This document shows positions 5,651-6,609 of a DNA stretch of 6,609 nt, piece by piece. How positions within the stretch are numbered: position 1 is the stretch's first letter; every line of letters starts with the position of its first letter. The notes beneath the pieces were generated by a model. That model was not told the origin of the DNA. It did not search any database and saw only the letters and a program-made list of their open reading frames with translations. This DNA comes from CAZFLD01 sp964519835. Lineage in GTDB: Bacteria; Spirochaetota; Spirochaetia; DSM-27196; CAZFLD01. The stretch covers positions 1-6,609 of the forward strand of contig CAZFLD010000142.1 of NCBI GenBank assembly GCA_964519835.1, read 5' to 3'. The position numbers and the translations under genes were made by a program.

Positions 5651-6609
5651 CCGCTGATCAGCTAAAGGCGAAAATTGACGATCGAACCGTTACAGTAGGG
5701 GTCTTGGGCCTCGGTTATGTTGGGCTGCCTCTCGGTGTTGCCTTTGCCAAGCATGGAGCCACGGTCATCGGCTTCGACCCCGACGAGTCCAAAGTTGCAA
5801 AGGTCAACAACGCAGAGAGTTATATCGCTGACGTCTCCGATCAAGAGCTTGCCGCCGCCGTCGAGGACGGCAAACTGGTGGCGACCACCGGCTTTGTGCG
5901 AATCGAAGAGTGCCAAGTCGCCCTTATCTGCGTCCCAACTCCCCTCGATCGTTTCAAAAAACCGGACCTGTCCTATGTGGAGGAGGCGGCACGGATTATC
6001 GGGCGGAGGCTGACAAAGGGCATGTTTATATGCCTCGAGAGCACCACTTTCCCGACGACGACCGAGGACTATGTCCTTCCGATCCTGGAGAAGGAATCAG
6101 GAATGGTTGCCGGACGTGACTTTCACCTCGCCTACAGTCCGGAGCGCGTGGACCCAGGGAACACCACGTGGAAAACCGAAAATACCCCAAAGGTCTTGGG
6201 CGCCATGAGCGACGAAGGCCTTGATATCGGCCTACGACTGTATCGGATGGCCATCAAAGAGGTGCATCCGGTGTCGAGTCCCCGGATCGCGGAGATGGTA
6301 AAGATCCTCGAAAACACCTACCGCATGGTGAACATCTCCCTCGTAAACGAGCTCGCGCTTCTGTGCGGAAAAATGGGTATCGACATTTGGGAGGTCATCG
6401 AGGCGGCCAAGACAAAACCCTACGGATTTCAGCCGTTTTATCCGGGCCCCGGCATCGGCGGGCACTGCATACCGCTTGATCCCTTCTACCTCGAGTACAT
6501 CGCCAAAAATTACGCCTTTGAGCTGACGATGATCCACACCGCCGGGCACATCGACACACTTATGCCCCACAGGATGATGATCAAGATCACATCAGCGCTC
6601 AATCGCCAC
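5647..6609 (+). CDS. Nucleotide-sugar 6-dehydrogenase, UDP-GlcNAc/UDP-ManNAc type (3' end missing)
   Basis: The frame is open from ATG 5647 (ATGA overlap with the E1 beta stop) to the right edge, giving 321 residues of an enzyme usually about 430 long; the C-terminal part of the UDP-binding domain lies outside. These enzymes oxidise C6 of a UDP-hexose twice with NAD+ to make the uronate. The NAD-binding loop GLGYVGLPLG (21-30), VPTPLD, the catalytic-region Glu in ESTTFPTTTE (E131), YSPERVDPGN, K219 and N223 in the KILENTYRMVN segment, and the catalytic Cys C274 in GPGIGGHCIPLDPFYL are all present. The KPYGFQPFYPGPG lead-in and VNISLVNELA point to the WbpA/WecC group acting on 2-acetamido sugars rather than UDP-glucose dehydrogenase. 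The WbpA-like choice (UDP-GlcNAc to UDP-GlcNAcA) is a judgement from motif memory. Only a weak GGA precedes the start, in keeping with coupling to the upstream gene. Confidence 0.9.
   Translation, partial: MTADQLKAKIDDRTVTVGVLGLGYVGLPLGVAFAKHGATVIGFDPDESKVAKVNNAESYIADVSDQELAAAVEDGKLVATTGFVRIEECQVALICVPTPLDRFKKPDLSYVEEAARIIGRRLTKGMFICLESTTFPTTTEDYVLPILEKESGMVAGRDFHLAYSPERVDPGNTTWKTENTPKVLGAMSDEGLDIGLRLYRMAIKEVHPVSSPRIAEMVKILENTYRMVNISLVNELALLCGKMGIDIWEVIEAAKTKPYGFQPFYPGPGIGGHCIPLDPFYLEYIAKNYAFELTMIHTAGHIDTLMPHRMMIKITSALNRH

Overview
This window is one stretch of a plus-strand operon for the synthesis and assembly of a surface polysaccharide, such as an O-antigen, capsule or exopolysaccharide. 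It holds seven protein genes: the 3' end of a family 2 glycosyltransferase, a complete GT4 glycosyltransferase, a sugar-1-phosphate nucleotidyltransferase, a PLP-dependent sugar aminotransferase (DegT/DnrJ/EryC1 family), an alpha/beta pair of thiamine-diphosphate (TPP) dehydrogenase E1 subunits, and the first three quarters of a nucleotide-sugar 6-dehydrogenase of the UDP-GlcNAc/UDP-ManNAc type. Both ends of the window cut through genes, so neither the promoter nor the terminator of the operon is visible.

The organism is a bacterium with a fairly high-GC genome, judging by the strong preference for G or C at third codon positions, Shine-Dalgarno sites and use of ATG, GTG and TTG starts. I cannot name the phylum. 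A run of ten Ns inside the aminotransferase gene suggests a draft or metagenome-derived scaffold.

The genes are packed with almost no space between them. A 25-base gap follows the first gene. After that, four of the five junctions are one-frame stop/start overlaps (GTGA, TTGA, ATGA, ATGA), and one is a probable 11-base overlap. This points to translational coupling and a single transcript. No stretch over 300 bases lacks a gene. I saw no RNA genes, CRISPR array, insertion sequence, attachment site, terminator or notable repeat.

The nucleotidyltransferase probably activates a sugar phosphate. The dehydrogenase oxidises C6 of a UDP-amino sugar to the uronate. The aminotransferase adds an amino group to a keto-sugar intermediate. 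The two glycosyltransferases place sugars on the growing glycan. The odd members are the E1 alpha and beta genes: they resemble the first component of acetoin/pyruvate dehydrogenases and keep the TPP-binding and catalytic residues I can recognise, but no E2 lipoyl acyltransferase or E3 is present in the window. The most interesting reading, which is an inference, is that they transfer a two-carbon unit from a 2-keto acid onto a nucleotide-linked keto sugar to make a branched-chain sugar. The proposed role of the E1-like AviB proteins in avilamycin biosynthesis is a precedent.
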